Source: Chamaesiphon sp. (GTDB lineage Bacteria; Cyanobacteriota; Cyanobacteriia; Cyanobacteriales; Chamaesiphonaceae). From it: DNA of 13,362 nucleotides. Shown piece after piece: positions 6,916 to 12,967 of this stretch. The notes under the pieces were generated by a model. The model was given only the letters and a program-made list of their open reading frames with translations. It had not been told where the DNA came from and ran no database searches. Both the position numbers and the translations under genes were made by a program. Numbering within the stretch: the first letter of the stretch is position 1; each line of letters starts with the position of its first letter. The stretch is taken from NCBI GenBank assembly GCA_026786125.1, contig JAJAYU010000186.1, positions 1 through 13,362 of the forward strand, written 5' to 3'.

Positions 6916-6949
6916 AAAAAACCGACTTTTTTGGAAGAGTCGGTTTTTT
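6916..6949. terminator. Bidirectional intrinsic terminator
   Basis: The perfect 12-bp arms are AAAAAACCGACT (6916-6927) and AGTCGGTTTTTT (6938-6949). Extra pairs narrow the loop to about four bases. The stem starts with an A-run and ends with a T-run, so it can terminate transcription both ways. That suits its place between the convergent DUF1232 gene (+) and Rieske oxygenase gene (-), whose stop is five bases away. Confidence 0.9.
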
Positions 6950-6954
6950 GGTGT

Positions 6955-8343
6955 TTACTTGCGGTTGCGTGCTGGAATTCTTTCGCCCCGTCCCAACTTC
7001 ACTTGAAGCCGATCGCACACCACCCAAACTATCAATCCGATCGCGACTATTCCCATCGAAATCAAAACTGGGGTAATTGCCAACCCACCCCCAACCAGTG
7101 CAAATATCATCGTACTTACCCAGGTAAATAGAGCGATAATTGCGATCAAGTGTTTGGCAGTTTGAATATTTTTGTGGGCAATCCGACAACTATGGCAATG
7201 CTCGGTATGACTGTGATATCGATCAAGTAATTGCTCGGTTGGTAATGCTGGCTTGAAAGTTTGACCAGGAAAAGGATCTGCTTGATAATTATTTAACCAC
7301 TGCCGATATTCAAATACAAAGACATCGGCTTTAGTCGGTAGATAAAAAGCTTGATTAAAATTCTCACTACCGCCATTACTTGCTAGATAGCGTTCTTGAT
7401 AGTGGAGAAAAATCTGGTCATCTTCTAAGATCGCGTTGTTATTAATGTGGGAATACCATTGAGGTGTATTACTGATAAAGAATGCTGGAACTTTGCTCGC
7501 AAATTTGAATGGAAATCTGGCGAAAACTCGACATTCACCCTTGCGTATTGGTGTGGCATAAACCACCGTAATTGTTTCGCCCAATTGCTTGGATGTCAAC
7601 TCATGCCACATCAGACATGGGGCGATGAAAGTAGTATTCTGCCTGCCCAGTGTACCCTTGCGCGGCCCCTCCGCCCAAGTACCTGTAAACCCAGATTTAC
7701 CTGAAGAAATCACTTCCAATTCAACTGGACTAGCATTCGATCGCTTACCGACGCTATTGTGATGGGTAAATGGTAAATGGCTTGGATCGAGCACATTTTC
7801 CAGCAACGTCAACGCATCATAAGGCAAATCCCGAAAGGTATTGAGCATCACCCAGCCGTCTTGTGGCTTGCCATCCACCATTGGTACCGGAATCACTGGA
7901 ATCGGTGTCTCAGTGGCTCTGGTAGCTGTCCCTGGATAGATAAATAATAGTCCCTGCTCTACCGCCGTCGGGAGCGACTTTACACAAGCACGGCGAGAAG
8001 TCTCAGCCTTGGCATCGGGTAATTGCTGGGGAATTCGATCGCATGTACCAGCACCTGTAAATGCCCAGCCATGATAGGGACATTCTAGCAAGCCATCTTC
8101 AGCAATCCGTCCTTCCGATAGTCTCGCTAACCGATGGGGACAGCGATCATCAAAAGCTCGCCACTCCTGCGCCACACCATCCCACCAGATCACTAAATCT
8201 CGATCGAGCAATGTAAATGGTGTCGGTTGAGTTTTGTCGAGATCCTCAACATAGAATACCGGATACCAGGACTCGATCGGGTTAAATTTAGTTGGTTCGT
8301 CTCCACCCGCGATTGTGCGATCTGCCAAAACTGTTGCTGTCAT
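6955..8343 (-). CDS. Rieske non-heme iron oxygenase, PAO/Lls1-like
   Basis: This oxygenase belongs to the pheophorbide a oxygenase / Lls1 / TIC55 / PTC52 group. Numbering from the ATG gives 462 residues. The Rieske [2Fe-2S] ligands are C68-x-H70 and C88-x2-H91. The mononuclear iron motif is N183-x2-D186-x2-H189-x4-H194, with candidate acidic ligands near 307-309. A CxxC pair (C383, C386) within HCHSC and two C-terminal membrane helices (about 398-416 and 421-443) are typical of the group and would anchor the protein in a membrane. Chlorophyll-related or other aromatic substrates are known for relatives; the substrate here is unknown. An in-frame TTG at 8358 would add five residues. I prefer the ATG because neither has a clear Shine-Dalgarno. 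The stop lies right beside a bidirectional terminator. Confidence 0.92.
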   Translation of the reverse strand: MTATVLADRTIAGGDEPTKFNPIESWYPVFYVEDLDKTQPTPFTLLDRDLVIWWDGVAQEWRAFDDRCPHRLARLSEGRIAEDGLLECPYHGWAFTGAGTCDRIPQQLPDAKAETSRRACVKSLPTAVEQGLLFIYPGTATRATETPIPVIPVPMVDGKPQDGWVMLNTFRDLPYDALTLLENVLDPSHLPFTHHNSVGKRSNASPVELEVISSGKSGFTGTWAEGPRKGTLGRQNTTFIAPCLMWHELTSKQLGETITVVYATPIRKGECRVFARFPFKFASKVPAFFISNTPQWYSHINNNAILEDDQIFLHYQERYLASNGGSENFNQAFYLPTKADVFVFEYRQWLNNYQADPFPGQTFKPALPTEQLLDRYHSHTEHCHSCRIAHKNIQTAKHLIAIIALFTWVSTMIFALVGGGLAITPVLISMGIVAIGLIVWVVCDRLQVKLGRGERIPARNRK

Positions 8344-8400
8344 AGATGCTTTACCCAACGGAACAGAACCGCTTTACACTTCTCTTTAGATGATATCGGG

Positions 8401-8438
8401 ATTTAAAAATAAAAGGGTCGCAAATCTGCGACCCCTTT
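8401..8438 (-). terminator. Intrinsic terminator reading on the minus strand
   Basis: GGGTCGCA (8415-8422) pairs with TGCGACCC (8427-8434) over a four-base loop. Three further A-T pairs follow beyond one mismatch. On the minus strand the stem is followed by a T-rich run (8414 down to 8401). It would end a transcript coming from the permease gene, or from an unannotated small RNA in the gap. The T-run on the plus strand is weaker. Confidence 0.65.
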
Positions 8439-8582
8439 ATATTACGAGACTTACTCGTTAATTGCATCTCCTAAGTCATCGAACAGCATTAAGACTATCT
8501 TGCCGATTATTTTAGCCCTGGCGAGTTTGCGTCAGCGGGATCGTCAATACCGTCTAGACCTTAACCGAACCGTATTGCGGGC
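8439..8582. other. Gap between the Rieske and permease genes, no gene recognised
   Basis: The full gap is 8344-8630. Apart from the terminator (8401-8438) and a foldback repeat (8583-8625), this middle part has no recognised gene. An open frame without a normal start codon crosses it on the plus strand, and a 12-codon ATG frame (8451-8489) lies on the minus strand; neither has a ribosome-binding site. A small RNA ending at the 8401-8438 terminator is possible but unproven. Confidence 0.4.
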
Positions 8583-8625
8583 ACCCCTCCGCTTCCTACG
8601 GAAAGGCTACGCCAACGGATGGGGT
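8583..8625. repeat. Foldback repeat after the permease gene
   Basis: ACCCCTCCG (8583-8591) pairs, with one bulge, with CGGATGGGGT (8616-8625). The centre contains two smaller palindromes, CTTCCTACGGAAAG (8592-8605) and GGCTACGCC (8605-8613). Sequences of this TACGGAA-GGCTACGCC type are, from memory, scattered intergenic repeats in cyanobacteria. It starts five bases past the permease stop and may shield the 3' end of the mRNA. Confidence 0.5.
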
Positions 8626-8630
8626 TTTAA

Positions 8631-9821
8631 TTAATTGGTTGAAGATCGTTGGAGATTTCTTGGATCGAGGGCATCTCGCAAACCATCACCGAGGAGATTG
8701 AAGGATAGAACTGTGAGAATGATTAATAAAGCTGGAGGCCAAATTAACCAGGGTTGGAAGATCAGAATTGATGTGTTGGTGGCGATCGATAGTAGATTTC
8801 CCCACGATGGATCTGGTGGTTGAATTCCTAGTCCAATTAGACTCAACACTGATTCTGAAACAATGAAACTGGGAATCGCCAGAGTTGCCGAAATAATCAA
8901 ATAAGTCGCAGTTTGGGGAATCACATGGCGGATAATAATATATAACGGTTTTGCACCCATCGCCCGTGCTGCTTGGACAAATTCTCGCTCTTTGATCGAT
9001 AATACTTGACCACGAATTACTCGTGCTAGCCCTGCCCAACTGATAAATGAGGTAATCACAATAATCAATAAAAATCTCTGAGAACTACTGACTCGATCGG
9101 GTAATACTGAGGCTAGAGCGACTAATAGATATAGACTGGGCAAAGTCATCAATACTTCAGCTACCCGCATAATCGTTGCATCGATCCAGCCGCCAAAATA
9201 GCCCGATATCCCACCTAAAATCATCCCGATTGGGAAAGATATCAAAACCCCAATTAGTCCAATGAACAGGCTGATTCTGCCCCCATAGACGAGACGACTG
9301 AACTGATCTCGCCCCTGTTCGTCGGTACCGAGCAGATTTATTTTGCCTGTACCTGTGGTGCCAAATAAATGCCAGTCACAGGGAATCCCAGAGAAGATGG
9401 TGAATTCGGCAGCATCAGCTTTAGTTTTGGCGACTGGAGCTTTATCTTTACTTTTTTTGCTTGTACTCGTGTCGAAATTGGGTAAAAGCGGGATGCTCAA
9501 GGGGAACAACTTATAGCTATCACCGCGCACAAATAGGTTAATCGAGGATGGTTTCGTGGTGTCTACTTTGAGCAGTCGATCGCCTGTGTTAATATCTGTT
9601 TGACCCTGAGTAGTCGGGTAAACATGCGCGCCAATAAATTTACCCTGATTATCGATCCAATGAATTGCTGTCGGTGGCAAGAGTGAGCCATCCTCCTGAG
9701 ACACATAAGGATCGTATGGAGCCATGAACTCAGCCGCAATCACAGTCAGATACATCACGACTAAAGCCATCGCGCCCACTCGCGCCAATCCATTTCGTTT
9801 TAGTTGTTGCCACCAATTCAT
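8631..9821 (-). CDS. ABC transporter permease, DppC/OppC family
   Basis: This is the inner-membrane permease subunit of a binding-protein-dependent importer of the dipeptide/oligopeptide/nickel type. The 396 residues include an N-terminal membrane helix (about 14-34). A long polar segment (about 36-163) follows, and then the core helices (about 184-206, 219-239, 249-269, 303-323 and 357-377). The family signature GTDEQGRDQFSRLVYGGR is at 165-182 and the EAA coupling loop, EREFVQAARAMGA, at 278-290. The polar insert, with a Lys-rich stretch (about 121-134), is much longer than in E. coli DppC. No partner permease, ATPase or binding protein is in the window, so it belongs to a dispersed system. 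The start is ATG with no strong Shine-Dalgarno. It is divergent from murT. The substrate is inferred only from the family. Confidence 0.9.
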   Translation of the reverse strand: MNWWQQLKRNGLARVGAMALVVMYLTVIAAEFMAPYDPYVSQEDGSLLPPTAIHWIDNQGKFIGAHVYPTTQGQTDINTGDRLLKVDTTKPSSINLFVRGDSYKLFPLSIPLLPNFDTSTSKKSKDKAPVAKTKADAAEFTIFSGIPCDWHLFGTTGTGKINLLGTDEQGRDQFSRLVYGGRISLFIGLIGVLISFPIGMILGGISGYFGGWIDATIMRVAEVLMTLPSLYLLVALASVLPDRVSSSQRFLLIIVITSFISWAGLARVIRGQVLSIKEREFVQAARAMGAKPLYIIIRHVIPQTATYLIISATLAIPSFIVSESVLSLIGLGIQPPDPSWGNLLSIATNTSILIFQPWLIWPPALLIILTVLSFNLLGDGLRDALDPRNLQRSSTN

Positions 9822-9952
9822 CAGGGGTTCAGGGGGTAAAGGATCGGTTTAATGCGCTACCCTCAGATTAATATAGATTTCACTCGATCGTCTTTTCTAA
9901 AGCTTAAAATCATGGTCAAACTTTACGAATATGCTTCGTCAGGCAAGATCAT

Positions 9953-9961
9953 TGATATAAT
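9953..9961 (+). promoter_or_regulatory. murT: Extended -10 promoter for murT
   Basis: TGATATAAT is a perfect extended -10 (TGnTATAAT), with the TATAAT at 9956-9961. The base pattern at the usual -35 place (around 9933-9938) does not match, as is common for extended -10 promoters. Transcription would start near 9968, giving a leader of roughly 54 bases before the GTG start of murT. Confidence 0.55.
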
Positions 9962-10021
9962 GTGCAGCTTCAGGTGGTGTAGTCACCCCGATACTAGTCC
10001 ATCGCTGAAACAGGGTGTAAG

Positions 10022-11380
10022 GTGCAGATAAATTTATTAGATCGAGTCAGGTTGGGAATTGCCGTATTTGCCGCCAAGACAATTACCGAGACAATTCGCA
10101 CATTCAAACTAGGTGCCGCCAGCGTGCTACCTGGTACCATCGGTAAACGGTTGCACCCGCAGATTTTAGCCATGCTATCCCAACAGATTAAACATGGGGT
10201 AATTATTGTTGCTGGTACAAATGGTAAAACTACTACTTCCCTTTTACTCCGAGATATTTTAGAAAAAGATGGTTGGAAAGTAGTTCACAATGAAGCGGGA
10301 GCCAATTTAGTTAATGGCTTAATCACCACGTTATTAGAAAAAACAAGTTTGACTGGCAAGCTCAAGGCTGACTTTGGCATTCTGGAAGTAGATGAAAATG
10401 TCATCCCACTAGTAATTCCCCAACTCAAACCGAAATATGTCATTGCCCTAAATCTATTTCGCGATCAACTCGATCGATATGGCGAAGTTGATACAATTAC
10501 CTATCGTTGGGGCAAGGCAATTGCCGAATTAGATTGCGACACAATTTTAGTTACCAATGGCGACGATCCGGCTCTAGCTCATTTGGGACAACAATTAGCA
10601 ACAGGGGATAAGCCCAAACAAGTTAAATATTTTGGACTAAGCGAACCGGAATTATATCTCGATGAAATCCCTCATGCTGTAGACTCAATTTACTGCCCAA
10701 GTTGCGGTACTGCCCTCGAATACAAAGGTGTTTATCTCTCGCATCAAGGTGATTTTGACTGCCCTAAGTGTGATTTTACCAAGAGCAAGCTCTCGATCGA
10801 TAGTAAGGAATGGCCGCAGGTATTAATCGGTGTTTATAACAAATATAATACCCTCGCAGCCGTGACTACAATGGAATCGATCGGTATTAGTAAGCCGATT
10901 ATCCTCAATGCGATTAGCAACTTCCAAGCGGCATTTGGTCGATCGGAAGAAGTGATGTATAAAGGCAAGAAAGTTAGGATCTTGTTAACTAAAAATCCTG
11001 CTAGTATGAACGAAACCATCCGTGCTATTAGCCAAGTAAATCAGGCTGGTAGCGAATCGGTGAGTTTAATGTTGCTAAACGATCGAACACCCGATGGTAC
11101 CGATGTCTCGTGGATTTGGGACGTAGACACCGAAAAATTTGTTAATGCTGGTGGCACAATTGTTGTTAGTGGCGATCGAGTTTATGATATGGCATTGCGA
11201 TTGGAATATAGCAAAACCGATCTAAATAGTGGTGCGAATATTATCGTCAAGGAAGATCTAAAAGAAGCAATCGATACTGCGATCAAACTTACAGCACCTA
11301 ATCAAATTCTGCATATTATCCCAACCTATTCAGCCATGTTAGATGTCCGTGAAATTCTGACTGGTAAAAAGATTTTATAG
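10022..11380 (+). CDS. murT: MurT, Mur-ligase subunit of lipid II isoglutaminyl synthase
   Basis: MurT activates the D-glutamate carboxylate in the lipid II stem peptide with ATP and forms the amidotransferase with GatD. The 452-residue protein has the Mur-ligase ATP loop GTNGKTTTS (65-73) and acidic/His motifs of the central domain (e.g. EVDENVIP, 122-129). A Cys4 zinc ribbon inserted in the fold (C225-x2-C228 and C247-x2-C250) is a MurT hallmark. The C-terminal DUF1727 domain (about 310-440) carries TKNPASMNE (323-331) and DGTDVSWIWD (358-367). The aspartate at 361 matches the MurT residue reported to complete the GatD catalytic triad in Staphylococcus aureus. The start is GTG: an in-frame TAA lies just upstream and the next candidates would cut the conserved N-terminus. 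The extended -10 at 9953 fits this start. gatD follows after 114 bases. Confidence 0.93.
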   Translation: MQINLLDRVRLGIAVFAAKTITETIRTFKLGAASVLPGTIGKRLHPQILAMLSQQIKHGVIIVAGTNGKTTTSLLLRDILEKDGWKVVHNEAGANLVNGLITTLLEKTSLTGKLKADFGILEVDENVIPLVIPQLKPKYVIALNLFRDQLDRYGEVDTITYRWGKAIAELDCDTILVTNGDDPALAHLGQQLATGDKPKQVKYFGLSEPELYLDEIPHAVDSIYCPSCGTALEYKGVYLSHQGDFDCPKCDFTKSKLSIDSKEWPQVLIGVYNKYNTLAAVTTMESIGISKPIILNAISNFQAAFGRSEEVMYKGKKVRILLTKNPASMNETIRAISQVNQAGSESVSLMLLNDRTPDGTDVSWIWDVDTEKFVNAGGTIVVSGDRVYDMALRLEYSKTDLNSGANIIVKEDLKEAIDTAIKLTAPNQILHIIPTYSAMLDVREILTGKKIL

Positions 11381-11389
11381 CATCCTGAA

Positions 11390-11461
11390 ATGCTAGTGAG
11401 TGAGGGCGGGTTTGAATTGGATTTTCATTACAGACACAACTTCTAGCATAAACCCGCCCCT
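11390..11461. repeat. Interleaved foldback element between murT and gatD (family member 2)
   Basis: Two inverted pairs interlock: ATGCTAG (11390-11396) with CTAGCAT (11443-11449), and GGGCGGGTTT (11404-11413) with AAACCCGCCC (11450-11459). The order is A-B-A'-B', a pseudoknot-like arrangement. GGGCGGGTTT/AAACCCGCCCCTAC foldbacks are, from memory, frequent dispersed repeats in cyanobacteria. It shares an ordered word set with 4029-4075. Confidence 0.65.
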
Positions 11462-11494
11462 ACAGATGGTGTATCTCTCAACCCCCAAAAACCC

Positions 11495-12286
11495 ATGACT
11501 CTAGAACTAAAAATCGGCTGGCTCTATCCTACTCTGATGAGTACTTATGGCGATCGAGGAAACGTAATTGCCCTCCAACAACGTGCCCAATGGCGGGGAA
11601 TTAAGGTTGAAGTAATTCCATTTGATGTCAATTCCCATCCTGATAGTATCCACCAAATCGATATGATGGCAGGCGGCGGTGCCCAAGATCGCCAACAAGA
11701 AATCGTCATGCGCGACCTTGCGGGAGCTAAAGCCGAAGCAATCAAAGCTAAACTAGATGCAGGCGCACCAGGTGTGTTTACCTGCGGTTCGCCGCAATTG
11801 CTAGGCAGATTTTACGAGCCAGGACTGGGCGAACGGATCGAAGGGATGGGCATCATCGATCTAGAGAGCAAACATCCAGGGATTGATGTCCCCCGCTGCA
11901 CTGGCAACGTCGTATTCGAGATTACCGCCAAAAGACTCGCCGCCGAACTTACTGAGCTGCTAGGAGGCAAGAAACCGATCATCGTCGGGTTTGAAAATCA
12001 CGGTGGCAGAACCTATCTCGGCCCCAATGCTGAAGCCCTGGGGACGGTAATCAAAGGATTTGGTAATAACGCCACAGATGGCACGGAAGGCGCGTTCTAT
12101 TGCAATGCGATCGCAACTTACTCCCACGGGCCACTCATCCCCAAAAACCCGTTTATCGCCGACTGGATGATCAAAACTGCACTGCAAGATAAGTACCAAA
12201 CTGAAATCAATCTTGCACCACTGGATGATAGTTTAGCCGATCGAGCACGAGCTGCTATGCTCAAGCGATTGGAAATTAGTGACTGA
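11495..12286 (+). CDS. gatD: GatD, glutaminase subunit of lipid II isoglutaminyl synthase
   Basis: GatD is a class I (triad) glutamine amidotransferase that frees ammonia for MurT to amidate D-Glu of lipid II. The 263-residue cobyric-acid-synthase-like domain has the N-terminal LYPTLMSTYGDRGN stretch (10-23), GGGAQDRQQ (60-68), the nucleophile Cys97 in FTCGSPQLLG (95-104), GFENHGGRT (165-173) and the catalytic His211 in YSHGPLIPKNP (209-219). The nucleophile context, CGSPQ, differs slightly from the CGGYQ form common in Firmicutes. The ATG start follows an AC-rich stretch without a strong Shine-Dalgarno. It lies on the same strand as murT, but the 114-bp gap with a foldback element is unusual for a pair that often overlaps. 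A hairpin terminator follows. Confidence 0.92.
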   Translation: MTLELKIGWLYPTLMSTYGDRGNVIALQQRAQWRGIKVEVIPFDVNSHPDSIHQIDMMAGGGAQDRQQEIVMRDLAGAKAEAIKAKLDAGAPGVFTCGSPQLLGRFYEPGLGERIEGMGIIDLESKHPGIDVPRCTGNVVFEITAKRLAAELTELLGGKKPIIVGFENHGGRTYLGPNAEALGTVIKGFGNNATDGTEGAFYCNAIATYSHGPLIPKNPFIADWMIKTALQDKYQTEINLAPLDDSLADRARAAMLKRLEISD

Positions 12287-12301
12287 ATTACACCCCAACT
12301 A

Positions 12302-12331
12302 AAAAGCGACATTCGATCGAATGCCGCTTTT
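12302..12331. terminator. Hairpin terminator between gatD and the anti-sigma gene
   Basis: AAAAGCG-A-CATTCGA (12302-12316) pairs with TCGAATG-C-CGCTTTT (12317-12331), a 15-bp foldback with one mismatch that becomes a G.U pair in the minus-strand transcript. The A-run and T-run at its ends make it suitable for both converging genes. Its centre is a TCGATCGA palindrome. Confidence 0.75.
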
Positions 12332-12361
12332 GATATTAATCGCGATAAATTTAGCTCAACC

Positions 12362-12856
12362 TTAATCGGCGTTAACTTCAGGCGAAGACATTGGTAACTC
12401 CATCAATCGCTCTGGTGCAGGCATCGCCAAAATGGGGTCATTCAATGCCACCATCAACGCTGCTGGGGTATTGGCTTTATTCGATGCAAATTGCAATTGA
12501 GGACTGCGATCTCCGAGTAAGCCACTCAAGCCCGTTACAGCGGCTAAGACAGTAGCCGCAATCGCCCCACCACCAATCCAGGCTAACTTGCGATTGCGGT
12601 TCCGATCGATCTGCCCGAATACACCTTCAGCCAAAGCTGCTGTAGACTGACTACTCGGTACAGTGATCCGAGGAAATGCGTGCTGAATATTTTGGAGTTG
12701 ACGATACTGTTGTTGAAACGCCCGATCTGTGGCTAGCCATGCTTCCACCTGCTTGCGTTCGTTCGCAGTCACCTCGCCATCTAGATAGGCACTAAGCAAT
12801 TCAAACCGTTCGTCTAAAACGGATCCAGATCGCTGCCCATCGAAATTGTCTATCAT
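12362..12856 (-). CDS. Membrane anti-sigma factor lacking a zinc motif
   Basis: This 164-residue protein is the probable regulator of the sigma factor encoded just upstream. Its N-terminal helical region (about 16-60: FELLSAYLDGEVT, then ERKQVEAWLATD) matches the usual anti-sigma domain start. It lacks the His-x3-Cys-x2-Cys zinc ligands and contains no cysteine at all, so it is not redox-regulated through thiols. One membrane segment (about 91-113, Gly/Ala-rich) leads to an extracytoplasmic tail of about 50 residues. It should hold the sigma factor at the membrane and release it after an envelope signal. GAGGA seven bases before the ATG is a good ribosome-binding site. The 111-bp gap to the sigma gene holds a perfect hairpin. 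The assignment rests on context, topology and the domain motif. Confidence 0.8.
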   Translation of the reverse strand: MIDNFDGQRSGSVLDERFELLSAYLDGEVTANERKQVEAWLATDRAFQQQYRQLQNIQHAFPRITVPSSQSTAALAEGVFGQIDRNRNRKLAWIGGGAIAATVLAAVTGLSGLLGDRSPQLQFASNKANTPAALMVALNDPILAMPAPERLMELPMSSPEVNAD

Positions 12857-12940
12857 GTTTCGATCCTCAATTACCCAGTGTGTGTCCTAAAGTCAAGATA
12901 ATTTTAATTCTAGCCAACGCAGCTAAATATTAATATATTG

Positions 12941-12967
12941 CTAAACATCCCAGTTTGGGATGTTTAG
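12941..12967 (-). terminator. Perfect hairpin between sigma and anti-sigma genes
   Basis: CTAAACATCCCA (12941-12952) and TGGGATGTTTAG (12956-12967) form a 12-bp stem with a three-base loop, directly next to the sigma stop codon (12968-12970). On the minus strand it is followed by an A/T-rich stretch (CAATATATTAATATT) but not by a clean T-run. It may act as a partial terminator or an mRNA processing or stability element that lowers anti-sigma expression relative to sigma. Confidence 0.6.

Noticed and set aside
7447..7704. Plus-strand 85-residue frame inside the Rieske gene
   Set aside because: It lies antisense within a well-supported gene and shows no recognisable motif.
8356..8358. TTG start for the Rieske oxygenase
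   Set aside because: It adds only five residues and has no better ribosome-binding site than the ATG at 8343.
8451..8489. Minus-strand 12-codon ATG frame in the gap before the Rieske gene
   Set aside because: It is too short, has no ribosome-binding site and matches no small protein I know.
8439..8630. Open plus-strand frame across the gap
   Set aside because: It has no ATG or GTG start with a ribosome-binding site and runs through the foldback repeat; its composition is not protein-like.
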